From Brenneria populi (GTDB lineage: Bacteria; Pseudomonadota; Gammaproteobacteria; Enterobacterales; Enterobacteriaceae), in the NCBI RefSeq assembly GCF_036016195.1, contig NZ_JAYWTM010000004.1, forward strand, positions 248,001-312,000: a DNA stretch of 64,000 nucleotides, in the 5' to 3' direction. Under the pieces are notes generated by a model, which saw nothing but the letters and a program-made list of their open reading frames with translations, was not told the DNA's origin and searched no databases. The translations under genes and the position numbers were made by a program. How positions within the stretch are numbered: position 1 is the stretch's first letter; each line of letters starts with the position of its first letter. Below, in pieces: positions 42,956 to 52,703 of this stretch.

Positions 42956-43852
42956 ATGCAAATGCGTAAACTGGCACTATCGCTGCTTCTACTGAGTACC
43001 ACAGCCAGCCTGGCCCAGGCGGAAGATCTGACTGGCACGCTGAAAAAAGTAAAAGATAATGGCGTTATCGTTATCGGCCATCGTGAATCGTCAGTTCCTT
43101 TCTCTTACTATGACAACCAACAGAAAGTCGTCGGCTACTCTCAGGCTTATTCAGATAAAATCGTAGAAGCGGTGAAGAAAAAACTGGATGCCCCTAATCT
43201 CCAGGTCAAACTGCTGCCTATTACCTCTCAAAACCGTATTCCGCTGCTGCAGAACGGAACCTTCGATCTGGAATGCGGCTCGACGACCAATAACCTGGAG
43301 CGTCAGAAGCAAGCGGCGTTCTCCAACACCATTTTCGTCGTCGGCACCCGTCTGCTAACGAAAAAAGACTCCGGCATTAAAGACTTCCCGGATTTGGCCG
43401 GCAAACCCGTTGTCGTGACCTCCGGCACCACCTCTGAAATTCTGCTGAACAAGCTGAATGACGAAAAACAGCTGAAGATGCGCATTATCAGCGCCAAAGA
43501 TCACGGCGACTCTTTCCGCACGCTGGAAAGCGGCCGCGCCGTCGCCTTTATGATGGATGACGCATTACTCGCCGGCGAACGCGCCAAGGCCAGAAATGCG
43601 GGCCAGTGGGACATCGTCGGCACCGCGCAGTCGGAAGAAGCCTACGGCTGTATGCTGCGTAAAGACGATCCTCAGTTCAAGCAGCTGGTTGATGAGACCA
43701 TCGCCGAAGTGCAAACCTCCGGCGAGGCTGAAAAATGGTTCGATCGCTGGTTTAAGCAGCCGATTCCGCCCAAAAACCTCAATTTGAACTTTGAGCTGTC
43801 TGACGAAATGAAAGCCCTGTTCAAAGCGCCAAACGATAAGGCATTAAACTAA
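42956..43852 (+). CDS. gltI: Glutamate/aspartate-binding periplasmic protein
   Basis: 298-aa solute-binding protein of the GltIJKL ABC importer. Signal peptide 1 to about 22 (LALSLLLLSTTASLAQA-ED), then the SBP family 3 fold with GHRESSVPFSYYDNQQKVVGYS and ECGSTTNNLERQKQAAFSN. Start supported by AAAGGAG. A long gap (282 bp) separates it from gltJ, as in E. coli, so the binding protein can be made in excess. Confidence 0.96.
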   Translation: MQMRKLALSLLLLSTTASLAQAEDLTGTLKKVKDNGVIVIGHRESSVPFSYYDNQQKVVGYSQAYSDKIVEAVKKKLDAPNLQVKLLPITSQNRIPLLQNGTFDLECGSTTNNLERQKQAAFSNTIFVVGTRLLTKKDSGIKDFPDLAGKPVVVTSGTTSEILLNKLNDEKQLKMRIISAKDHGDSFRTLESGRAVAFMMDDALLAGERAKARNAGQWDIVGTAQSEEAYGCMLRKDDPQFKQLVDETIAEVQTSGEAEKWFDRWFKQPIPPKNLNLNFELSDEMKALFKAPNDKALN

Positions 43853-43867
43853 TTAATAAAGAAAATA

Positions 43868-43887
43868 AGGGCAGAATCGCCTGCCCT
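43868..43887 (+). terminator. Hairpin after gltI
   Basis: AGGGCAG and CTGCCCT, 7-bp stem with AATCGC loop, 16 bases after the gltI stop and without a T tract. More likely a 3'-stabilising or attenuating hairpin than a full terminator. Confidence 0.5.
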
Positions 43888-44047
43888 ATGATTGCTGATT
43901 CGCGGCAAGGCAGACGGACAGCGATGGTCGTTCCCCATCGCCATGCATATCCAATAAATTTTGAGATGCAAAAAAACGGCAACGAGTAAATCCGCCAGCG
44001 CTTGCTCTGGTCAACGGCCGGACGAGCGATGGCGCGATAAACACCCA

Positions 44048-44077
44048 TGCGCCTGCAACTTGAAAGATTATGGGTAG
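44048..44077. repeat. Remnant end of an ERIC-like repeat in the gltI-gltJ gap
   Basis: TGCGCCTGCAACTTGAAAG followed by ATTATGGGTA resembles the right end of the element at 54541-54685 (GCGCCTGCAGCTTGAAGTATGAAGG). The rest of the 43888-44134 gap is not coding; E. coli makes the sRNA SroC from this gap, but I cannot recognise it here. Confidence 0.45.
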
Positions 44078-44134
44078 TACGCCGCTCATCAATCTTCAGG
44101 GTAGCCACGCTGCCCTTTTTTACCGGAGTTTGTT

Positions 44135-44875
44135 ATGTCAATAGATTGGAATTGGGGCATATTTCTGCAAGAAGCTCCATTCGGCAATACCACCTATCTG
44201 GGGTGGATATTGTCCGGCCTGAAGGTAACGGTCACATTATCTATATGTGCCTGGATCATCGCGTTTTTAGTCGGATCGCTATTTGGTATCTTACGTACCG
44301 TCCCCAACCGTTTCCTGGCGGGAATTGGTACTTGTTACGTTGAACTGTTTCGCAACGTCCCGCTGATTGTACAATTTTTCACCTGGTATTTGGTGGTGCC
44401 GGAGCTATTGCCGACCGATATCGGCATGTGGTTTAAGTCTGAACTCGACCCCAATATCCAGTTCTTCTTATCTTCCATGATTTGTCTGGGCCTGTTTACC
44501 GCGGCCCGCGTGTGTGAACAGGTGCGCGCCGGCATTCAATCGCTGCCGCGCGGCCAAAAAGCCGCCGGGCTGGCTATGGGGCTGACGCTGCCGCAGACTT
44601 ACCGCTACGTATTGCTCCCCAACGCTTACCGCGTGGTGGTTCCGCCGTTAACATCGGAGATGCTTAATCTGGTCAAAAACTCCGCCATCGCCTCGACGAT
44701 CGGGCTGGTGGATATGGCCGCGCAGGCAGGGAAACTGCTGGATTACTCCGCCCATGCGTATGAGTCTTTCACCGCGATTACCCTGGCCTACGTCGGTATC
44801 AACATAATCATTATGTTTATCATGCAGCTAGTCGAGCAGAAAATCCGTTTGCCGGGCAATATGGGGAGCAAATAA
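44135..44875 (+). CDS. gltJ: Glutamate/aspartate ABC permease GltJ
   Basis: 246-aa inner-membrane subunit with about five helices and the permease EAA-type loop (AAGLAMGLTLPQTYRYVLLPNAYR, about 145-168) that contacts GltL. Forms a heterodimer with GltK, three bases downstream. Confidence 0.95.
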   Translation: MSIDWNWGIFLQEAPFGNTTYLGWILSGLKVTVTLSICAWIIAFLVGSLFGILRTVPNRFLAGIGTCYVELFRNVPLIVQFFTWYLVVPELLPTDIGMWFKSELDPNIQFFLSSMICLGLFTAARVCEQVRAGIQSLPRGQKAAGLAMGLTLPQTYRYVLLPNAYRVVVPPLTSEMLNLVKNSAIASTIGLVDMAAQAGKLLDYSAHAYESFTAITLAYVGINIIIMFIMQLVEQKIRLPGNMGSK

Positions 44876-44878
44876 TCC

Positions 44879-45553
44879 ATGTATGAATTTGACTGGAGTT
44901 CCATCGTGCCGAGCCTGCCCTACCTGCTGCAGGGCATGGTGGTCACGTTAAAAATCACGGTTACCGCGGTCGTCGTCGGCATTATCTGGGGAACCGTTCT
45001 GGCGGTGATGCGCCTCTCTTCGTTCAAGCCGATCAGCTGGTTCGCCAAGCTGTACGTTAACACGTTCCGCTCCGTGCCATTGGTTATGGTATTACTGTGG
45101 TTCTATCTGGTGGTGCCCAGCCTATTGCAAAACGTGCTTGGCCTGTCGCCGAAGACGGACATTCGGTTAATTTCGGCGATGGTTGCCTTTTCACTCTTTG
45201 AGGCCGCATATTATTCTGAAATTATCCGCGCCGGTATCCTCAGCGTGTCGCGCGGACAGTTATCGGCAGCGCTGGCGCTCGGTATGACGCACGGACAGTC
45301 GATGAAGCTGGTGATTCTGCCGCAGGCATTCCGCGCCATGGTGCCGTTGCTGCTGACCCAAGGCATCGTCCTGTTTCAGGATACGTCGCTGGTTTACGTA
45401 CTCAGCCTGGCCGATTTCTTCCGTACCGCCTCCACCATCGGAGAACGTGATGGAACACAAATTGAAATGATCCTGTTTGCCGGATTTGTCTATTTTATTA
45501 TCAGCATCAGCGCTTCAATGCTGGTCAGTTATCTGAAAAAAAGGACGGTTTGA
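44879..45553 (+). CDS. gltK: Glutamate/aspartate ABC permease GltK
   Basis: 224 aa, the length of E. coli GltK. Transmembrane helices from about 15; EAA loop SAALALGMTHGQSMKLVILPQ (about 135-155). Its stop overlaps the gltL start (TGATG). Confidence 0.95.
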   Translation: MYEFDWSSIVPSLPYLLQGMVVTLKITVTAVVVGIIWGTVLAVMRLSSFKPISWFAKLYVNTFRSVPLVMVLLWFYLVVPSLLQNVLGLSPKTDIRLISAMVAFSLFEAAYYSEIIRAGILSVSRGQLSAALALGMTHGQSMKLVILPQAFRAMVPLLLTQGIVLFQDTSLVYVLSLADFFRTASTIGERDGTQIEMILFAGFVYFIISISASMLVSYLKKRTV

Positions 45554-46278
45554 TGATTTTCCTGAAAAATATTTCTAAATGGTATGGCCAATTTCAGGTG
45601 CTAACCGACTGCTCCACGGAAGTGAAGAAAGGTGAAGTGGTCGTGGTTTGTGGCCCTTCCGGCTCCGGAAAGTCCACTTTAATCAAAACCGTTAATGGCC
45701 TGGAGCCTATCCAACAAGGCGAGATTGAAGTCAACGGCATCGTCGTTAATGACAAAAAAACCAATCTGGCCCAGCTGCGCTCAAAAGTAGGCATGGTATT
45801 CCAACACTTTGAGCTCTTTCCTCATTTGTCCATTATCGACAACCTGACGCTGGCGCAGGTAAAAGTGCTGAAGCGGAATCGTGAAGAGTCGAGAGACAAA
45901 GCGCAAAAGCTGCTGGAGCGCGTGGGTCTGGCGGCGCACGCCAACAAATATCCCGGGCAGCTTTCCGGCGGTCAGCAGCAGCGCGTAGCCATCGCCCGCG
46001 CGCTGTGCATGGATCCCATCGCCATGCTGTTCGACGAACCGACCTCGGCGCTTGATCCGGAAATGATCAACGAAGTGCTGGACGTGATGGTGGAGCTGGC
46101 CCAGGAAGGGATGACCATGATGGTCGTCACGCACGAAATGGGCTTTGCCCGCAAGGTTGCGCACCGCGTCATTTTTATGGATGAGGGAAAAATCATTGAA
46201 GATACGCCGAAAGACGATTTCTTCAATAATCCGCAGTCCGATCGCGCCAAAGATTTCTTGGCGAAAATCCTGCACTAA
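45553..46278 (+). CDS. gltL: Glutamate/aspartate ABC ATP-binding protein GltL
   Basis: 241-aa ATPase of the importer. Walker A GPSGSGKST (about 34-42), ABC signature LSGGQQQR (about 137-144), Walker B AMLFDEPTSALD. The ATG at 45553 is chosen over an upstream in-frame TTG because it overlaps the gltK stop and gives the E. coli length. Confidence 0.96.
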   Translation: MIFLKNISKWYGQFQVLTDCSTEVKKGEVVVVCGPSGSGKSTLIKTVNGLEPIQQGEIEVNGIVVNDKKTNLAQLRSKVGMVFQHFELFPHLSIIDNLTLAQVKVLKRNREESRDKAQKLLERVGLAAHANKYPGQLSGGQQQRVAIARALCMDPIAMLFDEPTSALDPEMINEVLDVMVELAQEGMTMMVVTHEMGFARKVAHRVIFMDEGKIIEDTPKDDFFNNPQSDRAKDFLAKILH

Positions 46279-46338
46279 TCCGCCTTCCATGCCGGCGGCC
46301 GCATAATGCGAGCTGCGTCGAAGGTGTAACCACATAAC

Positions 46339-46372
46339 CCCCCAGTTGCTTACTTAAGTAGGCATCTGGGGA
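46339..46372. repeat. ERIC-like central palindrome after gltL
   Basis: CCCAGTTGCTTACTTAAG continuing into TAGGCATCTGGGG resembles the central inverted repeat of enterobacterial ERIC elements (CCCAGG.GCTTAC.TAAGTA...CTGGGG). Lies in the 262-bp gap between convergent gltL and the EAL gene; the rest of that gap shows nothing I can name. It may serve as the gltL 3' hairpin. Confidence 0.5.
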
Positions 46373-46540
46373 TAAACAAAGACGGCAGCCGCGCCGGCGA
46401 TGCGGCAAGCCGCGAACGCTATCGGGTATATCTGCGCCGGGGAATCCTCTCCGCATCCCGAACCGGCAATCATTCGGGAATGGCCCGGCAACGCTCTACG
46501 ATGATTAATGAAATGCGATGGGAAGCATTCCGAGGCACCA

Positions 46541-48397
46541 TTAGCCCCCCCAGCCCTCTGAAATCATTCTACAAAGCGTTTTGGCAGGCACCGCGCGCGA
46601 ATAATAGAATCCTTGCACAACCGGACACCCGAGTTGTCTCAAGAAGGAGAGTTGCGCTTCCTCCTCTACCCCTTCTGCAACCACATTCAAATCCAGGTTT
46701 TCACCTACGCTAACTATCGCCGCTACCAGGGAACGGCTGCGGGCATCTTTATCAATTTTGCGAATAAACGCCCTGTCGATTTTAATTTCCGTCACCGGCA
46801 AGCAGACCAACCTAGACAGACTTGAAAAACCAGTACCAAAATCATCCACTGACAGCCCCACGCCCATCCCGCGAATACGCGTCATCACCGCCATCGTCAA
46901 GGGCGTCATGTCCATAATCATCCCCTCCGTGATCTCCAGCATCAGCGCGTTGCCCGGCAGTTGATACTTCTGCAACAGATTGCCAAGCACATCCGGTAAT
47001 GATGAATCACGGAAATTGGCCGGAGAAAGGTTAACGGACACGACGGGAACGGCGATAGCGCCTTTGCGCCAGTCTGCCATCTGTCGGCAAGCCTCTTCCA
47101 TTACCCACAGAGATAACGCCCCGATATCTCCGTTTTCCTCCGCCACGGCGATAAACCGCATAGGAGAAATCTCGCCCAGCGCCGGATCAGACCACCGGGC
47201 CAAGGCCTCCACGCCGGTCAGTCGCCCATCCATCGGATTAACCTGAGGCTGGTACTCAAGCCGGAGCCCTCCCTTTGCAATCGCGCACCGCAATGCGGTA
47301 GCAAGCATCAGCCGGTCACAAGCCATACGGTTCATTTCCGGGTCAAAGAAACGGTATCTTCCGCCCCCTTCCTCCCGGGCACGAGAGGCAGCATTACGGG
47401 CATTATTAAGTTCTTCATCAAACGAGACGTCTACCGTGCTGAAGGAACAGATCCCGACACTGGCTGACAGACTTACCGGCAACGACTCCACCACCACTGA
47501 CTGCCGGATAACCTCAAGCATACCCTCCGCAACCCGGGTGGCGCTGTGAATATCACAGTCCTGCATCACTATAATGAAAGTATCGCTATCGCCACGCGCA
47601 AGGAACGCCCCCGCATCTAGATACCGATTGAGGCGGTTCGCCATTTCAATCAGGATACAGTCGCCAATGCGGTGTCCGAAAGACGTATTGATATCCCCGA
47701 AACGATCGAGCCTGACATAAAAAAGCGCCACATGACGAACCGGGGCATCAGCGACTACCAATCCGCCAAGGTATTCACGCAGGTTGTTGAGATTCGGCAG
47801 TCCCGTTAACGTGTCAAACTGTATGGCCTGGGTGAGAGCCATCCGCCCCTCTTCCAACTCTATTGCCAGCGTACACAAGTGCACGCTGGCTTCCGCAATG
47901 CGCTCCAGCCATGGGTCAGGCTCATGCGTCTGCCGGAAATAGAAAGCGAACGTTCCGGCCACGCTGCCATCCCGCCGCATCACCGGATAAGTCCAGCAAG
48001 AACGCAGGCCGTGTGGGATCATTACATGCCGATGAGGTTCCCAGAAGGGATGCGTTGCAATATCAGACACCATGACAGACGCCTTCCGGTACGCGGCCGT
48101 TCCGCAACTGGCGACCCCTTCGCCGATTTCCATGTCGGCAAAATGTTCGCCGTACTCCACCGGAAAATCCGGCGCGGCCCATGGGCACATCCGGTTGTCC
48201 GCAATCCGGCAGACAGAAACCAATACGCCCGGAGCCAGTCGCTGAATCCGATGACACATGTAATTTCCGGTGTCGCCGAAACTCATGCTGCTGGTCAGCG
48301 CGCTAAGCACATCACGCTGCATATCCCTGATCAGCCTCTCTTCCTCATCATGAAGAGAGTTCGGCGCCAGATATGCGGAAGAAGGTTTATGTTCCAT
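46541..48397 (-). CDS. GAF-GGDEF-EAL protein, probable c-di-GMP phosphodiesterase
   Basis: 618 aa. GAF sensor domain (about 45-180), GGDEF domain (about 195-350) with the active-site motif changed to RGDSD (about 266-270), so cyclase activity is unlikely, and an EAL domain with EAL at 397-399, NLSPANF, EITEGMIM, DDFGTGFSS, KIDRAFI and VVAEGVE, all key metal-binding positions kept. It should degrade c-di-GMP under control of a GAF ligand. GAGGTGAT precedes the ATG. E. coli has no such gene between gltL and ybeL, so it is a lineage-specific insertion or loss. Confidence 0.88.
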   Translation of the reverse strand: MEHKPSSAYLAPNSLHDEEERLIRDMQRDVLSALTSSMSFGDTGNYMCHRIQRLAPGVLVSVCRIADNRMCPWAAPDFPVEYGEHFADMEIGEGVASCGTAAYRKASVMVSDIATHPFWEPHRHVMIPHGLRSCWTYPVMRRDGSVAGTFAFYFRQTHEPDPWLERIAEASVHLCTLAIELEEGRMALTQAIQFDTLTGLPNLNNLREYLGGLVVADAPVRHVALFYVRLDRFGDINTSFGHRIGDCILIEMANRLNRYLDAGAFLARGDSDTFIIVMQDCDIHSATRVAEGMLEVIRQSVVVESLPVSLSASVGICSFSTVDVSFDEELNNARNAASRAREEGGGRYRFFDPEMNRMACDRLMLATALRCAIAKGGLRLEYQPQVNPMDGRLTGVEALARWSDPALGEISPMRFIAVAEENGDIGALSLWVMEEACRQMADWRKGAIAVPVVSVNLSPANFRDSSLPDVLGNLLQKYQLPGNALMLEITEGMIMDMTPLTMAVMTRIRGMGVGLSVDDFGTGFSSLSRLVCLPVTEIKIDRAFIRKIDKDARSRSLVAAIVSVGENLDLNVVAEGVEEEAQLSFLRQLGCPVVQGFYYSRAVPAKTLCRMISEGWGG

Positions 48398-48778
48398 ATA
48401 TCACCTCAGATTATTTTCATCCGTTTCGCAATGCCGCAGGCATTGGATAATAAAGCCTCAGCAATATCCACATGCATTTAAAGGGTAATTAACCGCATTA
48501 AGTTTAAAGTCTGTCGTAAATGCTTTGATTACCGGCTCACCGGTAAGATTCGGAAATAAGCATAACACCTAAATTCAGGCAGCAAAATTCACGGTTCCAC
48601 TAACTGGCGTCGTTATCCGGAACTTTAATCAAATTATTTAACGCTATTCTTCCGTAAAAAATATTCCCGCAATTGAAGGTGGGCGCGATGTCGGCTTATC
48701 GCGATTTCTGACGACGGCATGGCGAGAAGGAGAGATCGGGAAAGCGGCGAGATAGGCGCTGGCACAGCGAACTCCGGC
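48398..48778. other. Gene-free region between ybeL and the EAL gene
   Basis: 381 bases holding the upstream region of the EAL gene and the 3' region of ybeL. The only structure I see is a perfect 7-bp inverted repeat TTACCGG-CTCA-CCGGTAA at 48529-48546, a possible operator or hairpin. No credible ORF. Confidence 0.4.
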
Positions 48779-49261
48779 TTATGGCTGGAACGGCCGCCGA
48801 TAAAACAAATTATGCGAACATTTCGGACAAAGCGGCAAAATTTCCGGCGTATAAAAAGCGATATGGTGATGGCAATTCTCACAGACCAGATCGCCCAGCC
48901 CCACAACGTCGCCGCTGTGATAAACCCCGTGCTGGCTGACGTCCTTAAAGATTTCGCGCCATTCCAGCTGCGTTTTATCGGTGATATCCGCCAGCTCCTG
49001 CCAGATACTCTCTTTAATCACCCGCATAAACACGCTGTCGGTGAACTCGTCGCGGTTTTCATCATAGCTGCGGGCAAACTCCGCCAAATCCCGCTGCACG
49101 GCCCGAATCACCTGTTCGCTCTCTTTTTGCGTAAGCCCGGAGCTTTGCTGCAGCGTCTCCCGGGCGCCTCGCACCATATCATTGATATCGCGCTCTCCCT
49201 TATCCAGCCGGGCCGTTATCGCAGCCATTAACTCGCGGTAATAGCGGGCAACTTTACTCAT
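48779..49261 (-). CDS. ybeL: Zinc-ribbon protein YbeL (DUF1451)
   Basis: 160 aa from the start at 49261 (MSKVARYYRELMAAI), chosen by homology to E. coli YbeL and an AGGAGG site just upstream. N-terminal helical part, then VFMRVIKESIWQELADITDK, and a C-terminal zinc ribbon with CENC and CPKC (about 126-149). Function unknown. Confidence 0.92.
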   Translation of the reverse strand: MSKVARYYRELMAAITARLDKGERDINDMVRGARETLQQSSGLTQKESEQVIRAVQRDLAEFARSYDENRDEFTDSVFMRVIKESIWQELADITDKTQLEWREIFKDVSQHGVYHSGDVVGLGDLVCENCHHHIAFYTPEILPLCPKCSHNLFYRRPFQP

Positions 49262-49554
49262 GCGTCCTCCTGAAAACACCGGTTGAATAAGATTACGCGG
49301 CTCTTGCGCGCCGGGATCCGGCAAACCGACAGATTTTCGACCTATCTTCCTCTATTTTAGACCATTTTCTTTCTAAAACCGGGATAACGGCGATATTTGC
49401 GCGATTTTCATTCGTTTTCACCTCACAGATTAGAAATATTCCCCAGCCGGATACAGAGTGTTGTTGCCTCAGCCGCTTATCAGCTATGCTATGCGGATCA
49501 TTTATTCTGAATCAGAACACGCTATTCGTTGACTTAATAGGACACCTGGCAGCC

Positions 49555-52137
49555 ATGCAAGAGCAATACCGCCCAGAAGAGATAGAAGCGCACGTCCAAC
49601 TTCACTGGCAAAAGAAAAAAACATTCAAAGTGACCGAAGAGCCCGGCAAGGAAAAATATTACTGCCTTTCCATGCTGCCCTACCCTTCCGGCCGTCTACA
49701 CATGGGACACGTTCGTAACTACACCATCGGCGACGTGATCTCTCGCTATCAGCGCATGCTGGGTAAAAACGTGCTGCAGCCGATCGGCTGGGATGCGTTC
49801 GGTCTGCCCGCCGAAGGCGCCGCCGTCAAAAACAACACGGCGCCCGCGCCCTGGACCTACGCCAATATCGAATATATGAAAAACCAGCTCAAACTGCTGG
49901 GTTTTGGCTACGACTGGGATCGTGAAGTCGCCACCTGCAAACCCGATTACTATCGCTGGGAGCAGTGGTTCTTCACCAAGCTGTACGAGAAAGGCCTGGT
50001 TTACAAGAAAACCTCCGCGGTGAACTGGTGCCCGAACGATCAGACCGTGCTGGCCAACGAACAGGTGATTGACGGCTGCTGCTGGCGCTGCGATAGCAAA
50101 GTCGAACGGAAAGAAATTCCGCAGTGGTTTATCAAAATTACCGACTACGCCGATCAGCTGCTGAACGATCTGGACAAGCTGGAAAGCTGGCCGGAACAGG
50201 TTAAAACCATGCAGCGCAACTGGATTGGCCGTTCGGAAGGCGTCGAAATCACCTTTGACGTGGCCGGCAGCCAGGAAAAGCTCAGCGTCTATACCACCCG
50301 TCCGGACACCTTCATGGGCGTGACCTACGTCGCCGTCGCCGCGGGACACCCCCTGTCGATACAGGCCGCGGCCGATAACCCGGCGCTGGCCGCTTTTATT
50401 GATGAATGCCGCAATACCAAAGTCGCCGAAGCCGACATGGCGACCATGGAGAAGAAAGGCATGGCCACCGGCCTGTATGCCATTCATCCGCTGAACGGCG
50501 AAAAAGTGGCGATCTGGGTCGCCAACTTCGTACTGATGGATTACGGCACCGGCGCGGTGATGGCGGTGCCGGGCCACGATCAGCGCGACTGGGAGTTCGC
50601 CACGAAATACGGGCTGACCATCAAGTCGGTTATTCTGGACAGCGACGGCGGCGAGCCCGATCTATCCGCCCAGGCGATGACGGAAAAAGGCCGGCTGTTT
50701 AACTCCGGCGAATTCGACGGCCTGGACTTTGACGCCGCCTTTAACGCCATCGCCGACAAACTGGTGGCGCTGGGTATTGGCGAGCGCAAGGTCAACTACC
50801 GCCTGCGCGACTGGGGCGTATCCCGTCAGCGCTACTGGGGCGCGCCCATTCCGATGGTGACGTTGGAAGACGGCACCGTCATTCCGACGCCGGAAGATCA
50901 ACTGCCGGTGATCCTGCCGGAAGATGTGGTGATGGACGGCATCACCAGCCCGCTGAAAGCCAATCCCGAGTGGGCGAAGACCACCGTGAACGGTCAGCCG
51001 GCGCTGCGTGAAACGGATACCTTCGACACCTTTATGGAGTCCTCCTGGTACTACGCGCGCTATACCTGCCCGCAGTACGACGAAGGGATGCTGGATCCGG
51101 CCGCGGCCAACTACTGGCTGCCGGTCGATCAGTATGTGGGGGGGATCGAACACGCCATCATGCACCTGATGTATTTCCGCTTCTTCCACAAGCTGATGCG
51201 CGACGCGGGCCTGGTGACGTCCGACGAACCCGCCAAACGTCTGCTGTGCCAGGGCATGGTGCTGGCGGACGCTTTCTATTATGTCGGCAATAACGGCGAA
51301 CGCGTTTGGGTTTCTCCGACGGACGTCGCCATTGAGCGCGATGATAAAGGCCGCATCGTCAAGGCCGTCGATAAAGCGGGCCGCGAGGTGATCTATGCGG
51401 GCATGAGCAAGATGTCGAAGTCGAAAAACAACGGCATCGACCCGCAGGTGATGGTGGAAAAATATGGCGCCGATACCGTTCGCCTGTTTATGATGTTCGC
51501 TTCGCCGGCGGAGATGACGCTGGAGTGGCAGGAGTCCGGCGTCGAAGGCGCCAACCGCTTCCTGAAACGCGTCTGGAAGCAGGTTTTCGACCATACGGAG
51601 AAAGGCCCGGTTCAGGCGCTGGATCTCGCGGCCTTAACCGACGATCGGAAATCGCTGCGTCGCGATCTGCATAAAACGATCGCCAAGGTCACCGATGATA
51701 TCGGCCGCCGTCAGACCTTCAACACCGCCATCGCCGCCATTATGGAGCTGATGAACAAACTGGCCAAAGCGCCGCAGGAGAGTGAACAGGATCGCGCCCT
51801 GACTCAGGAAGCGCTGCTGGCCGTGGTGCGCATGCTCTATCCGTTCACGCCGCACGTTTGCTTTGTGCTGTGGCAGGCGCTGCAGGGAGAAGGCGATATC
51901 GACACCGCGCCGTGGCCGGTAGCGGATGAGCAGGCGATGGTGGAAGAGAGCAAACTGGTGGTGATTCAGGTTAACGGCAAGGTTCGCGGTAGAATCACCG
52001 TCCCCGCCGACGCCACGCAGGATCAGGTACGCGAGCGTGCGGCCCAGGAGCCGCTGGTAGCGAAGTATCTGGACGGCGTCGCCGTGCGTAAAGTGATTTA
52101 TGTCCCTGGCAAACTGCTTAACCTGGTTGTGGGTTAA
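49555..52137 (+). CDS. leuS: Leucyl-tRNA synthetase
   Basis: 860-aa class I synthetase, same length as E. coli. HIGH motif is HMGH (49-52), KMSKS is 619-623, and the CP1 editing domain (about 220-415) has TTRPDTFMG and MAVPGHDQRDWEF. Start at 49555 (MQEQYRPEEIE) by homology. First gene of the leuS-lptE-holA-nadD operon. Confidence 0.98.
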   Translation: MQEQYRPEEIEAHVQLHWQKKKTFKVTEEPGKEKYYCLSMLPYPSGRLHMGHVRNYTIGDVISRYQRMLGKNVLQPIGWDAFGLPAEGAAVKNNTAPAPWTYANIEYMKNQLKLLGFGYDWDREVATCKPDYYRWEQWFFTKLYEKGLVYKKTSAVNWCPNDQTVLANEQVIDGCCWRCDSKVERKEIPQWFIKITDYADQLLNDLDKLESWPEQVKTMQRNWIGRSEGVEITFDVAGSQEKLSVYTTRPDTFMGVTYVAVAAGHPLSIQAAADNPALAAFIDECRNTKVAEADMATMEKKGMATGLYAIHPLNGEKVAIWVANFVLMDYGTGAVMAVPGHDQRDWEFATKYGLTIKSVILDSDGGEPDLSAQAMTEKGRLFNSGEFDGLDFDAAFNAIADKLVALGIGERKVNYRLRDWGVSRQRYWGAPIPMVTLEDGTVIPTPEDQLPVILPEDVVMDGITSPLKANPEWAKTTVNGQPALRETDTFDTFMESSWYYARYTCPQYDEGMLDPAAANYWLPVDQYVGGIEHAIMHLMYFRFFHKLMRDAGLVTSDEPAKRLLCQGMVLADAFYYVGNNGERVWVSPTDVAIERDDKGRIVKAVDKAGREVIYAGMSKMSKSKNNGIDPQVMVEKYGADTVRLFMMFASPAEMTLEWQESGVEGANRFLKRVWKQVFDHTEKGPVQALDLAALTDDRKSLRRDLHKTIAKVTDDIGRRQTFNTAIAAIMELMNKLAKAPQESEQDRALTQEALLAVVRMLYPFTPHVCFVLWQALQGEGDIDTAPWPVADEQAMVEESKLVVIQVNGKVRGRITVPADATQDQVRERAAQEPLVAKYLDGVAVRKVIYVPGKLLNLVVG

Positions 52138-52151
52138 GGCGAGGAGGATCT

Positions 52152-52703
52152 GTGCGACATCGTCTGTTTACGTTGTTGCTGGGGCTGGCGGTGCTTATCA
52201 CCGCCGGCTGCGGTTTCCATCTGCGCGGCACCACGCAAGTGCCTGCGCAGCTACAAAAGCTGGCGCTCGACAGCAGCGATCCCTATGGCCCGCTGACGCG
52301 CGCCGTGCGTGAACAATTGCGCGCCAATGACGTGGAAATCGTTGCCGACGCCGCGCGGCAGGACATCCCCTCGCTGCGGATCCTGAGCTCAACGGAGTCG
52401 AAAGATACCGTCTCTATTTTCCAGGACGGGAAAACCGCCGAATACCAAATGGTCCTGACGCTGAAAGCGCAGGTGTTGATACCGGGCGACAATATTTATC
52501 CCCTCAACGTTACGGTATTCCGCACGTTCTTTGACAACCCGTTGGCCGCGCTGGCGAAAGACGCCGAACAGGATATTATCCGCCAGGAAATGCGCGACCA
52601 GGCGGCGGCGCGGCTGGTGCGCAATCTGCTAACGGTTAAAGGCGGCAAGGAAGTGAAAAACCGCCGGCAAAGTTCGCCAAGCGCCGCTCCCCCGCGTTCA
52701 TGA
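52152..52703 (+). CDS. lptE: LPS-assembly lipoprotein LptE
   Basis: 183-aa outer-membrane lipoprotein that plugs LptD and helps insert LPS. GTG start with GAGGAGGA directly upstream. Signal peptide with lipobox ITAGC (Cys18). FHLRGTTQVP and EYQMVLTLKAQVL segments match the family. Four-base overlap with holA. Confidence 0.94.
   Translation: MRHRLFTLLLGLAVLITAGCGFHLRGTTQVPAQLQKLALDSSDPYGPLTRAVREQLRANDVEIVADAARQDIPSLRILSSTESKDTVSIFQDGKTAEYQMVLTLKAQVLIPGDNIYPLNVTVFRTFFDNPLAALAKDAEQDIIRQEMRDQAAARLVRNLLTVKGGKEVKNRRQSSPSAAPPRS

Noticed and set aside
43888..44134. Possible sRNA SroC in the gltI-gltJ gap
   Set aside because: The location matches E. coli SroC, but I cannot recognise the sequence and the gap contains a repeat remnant; not called.
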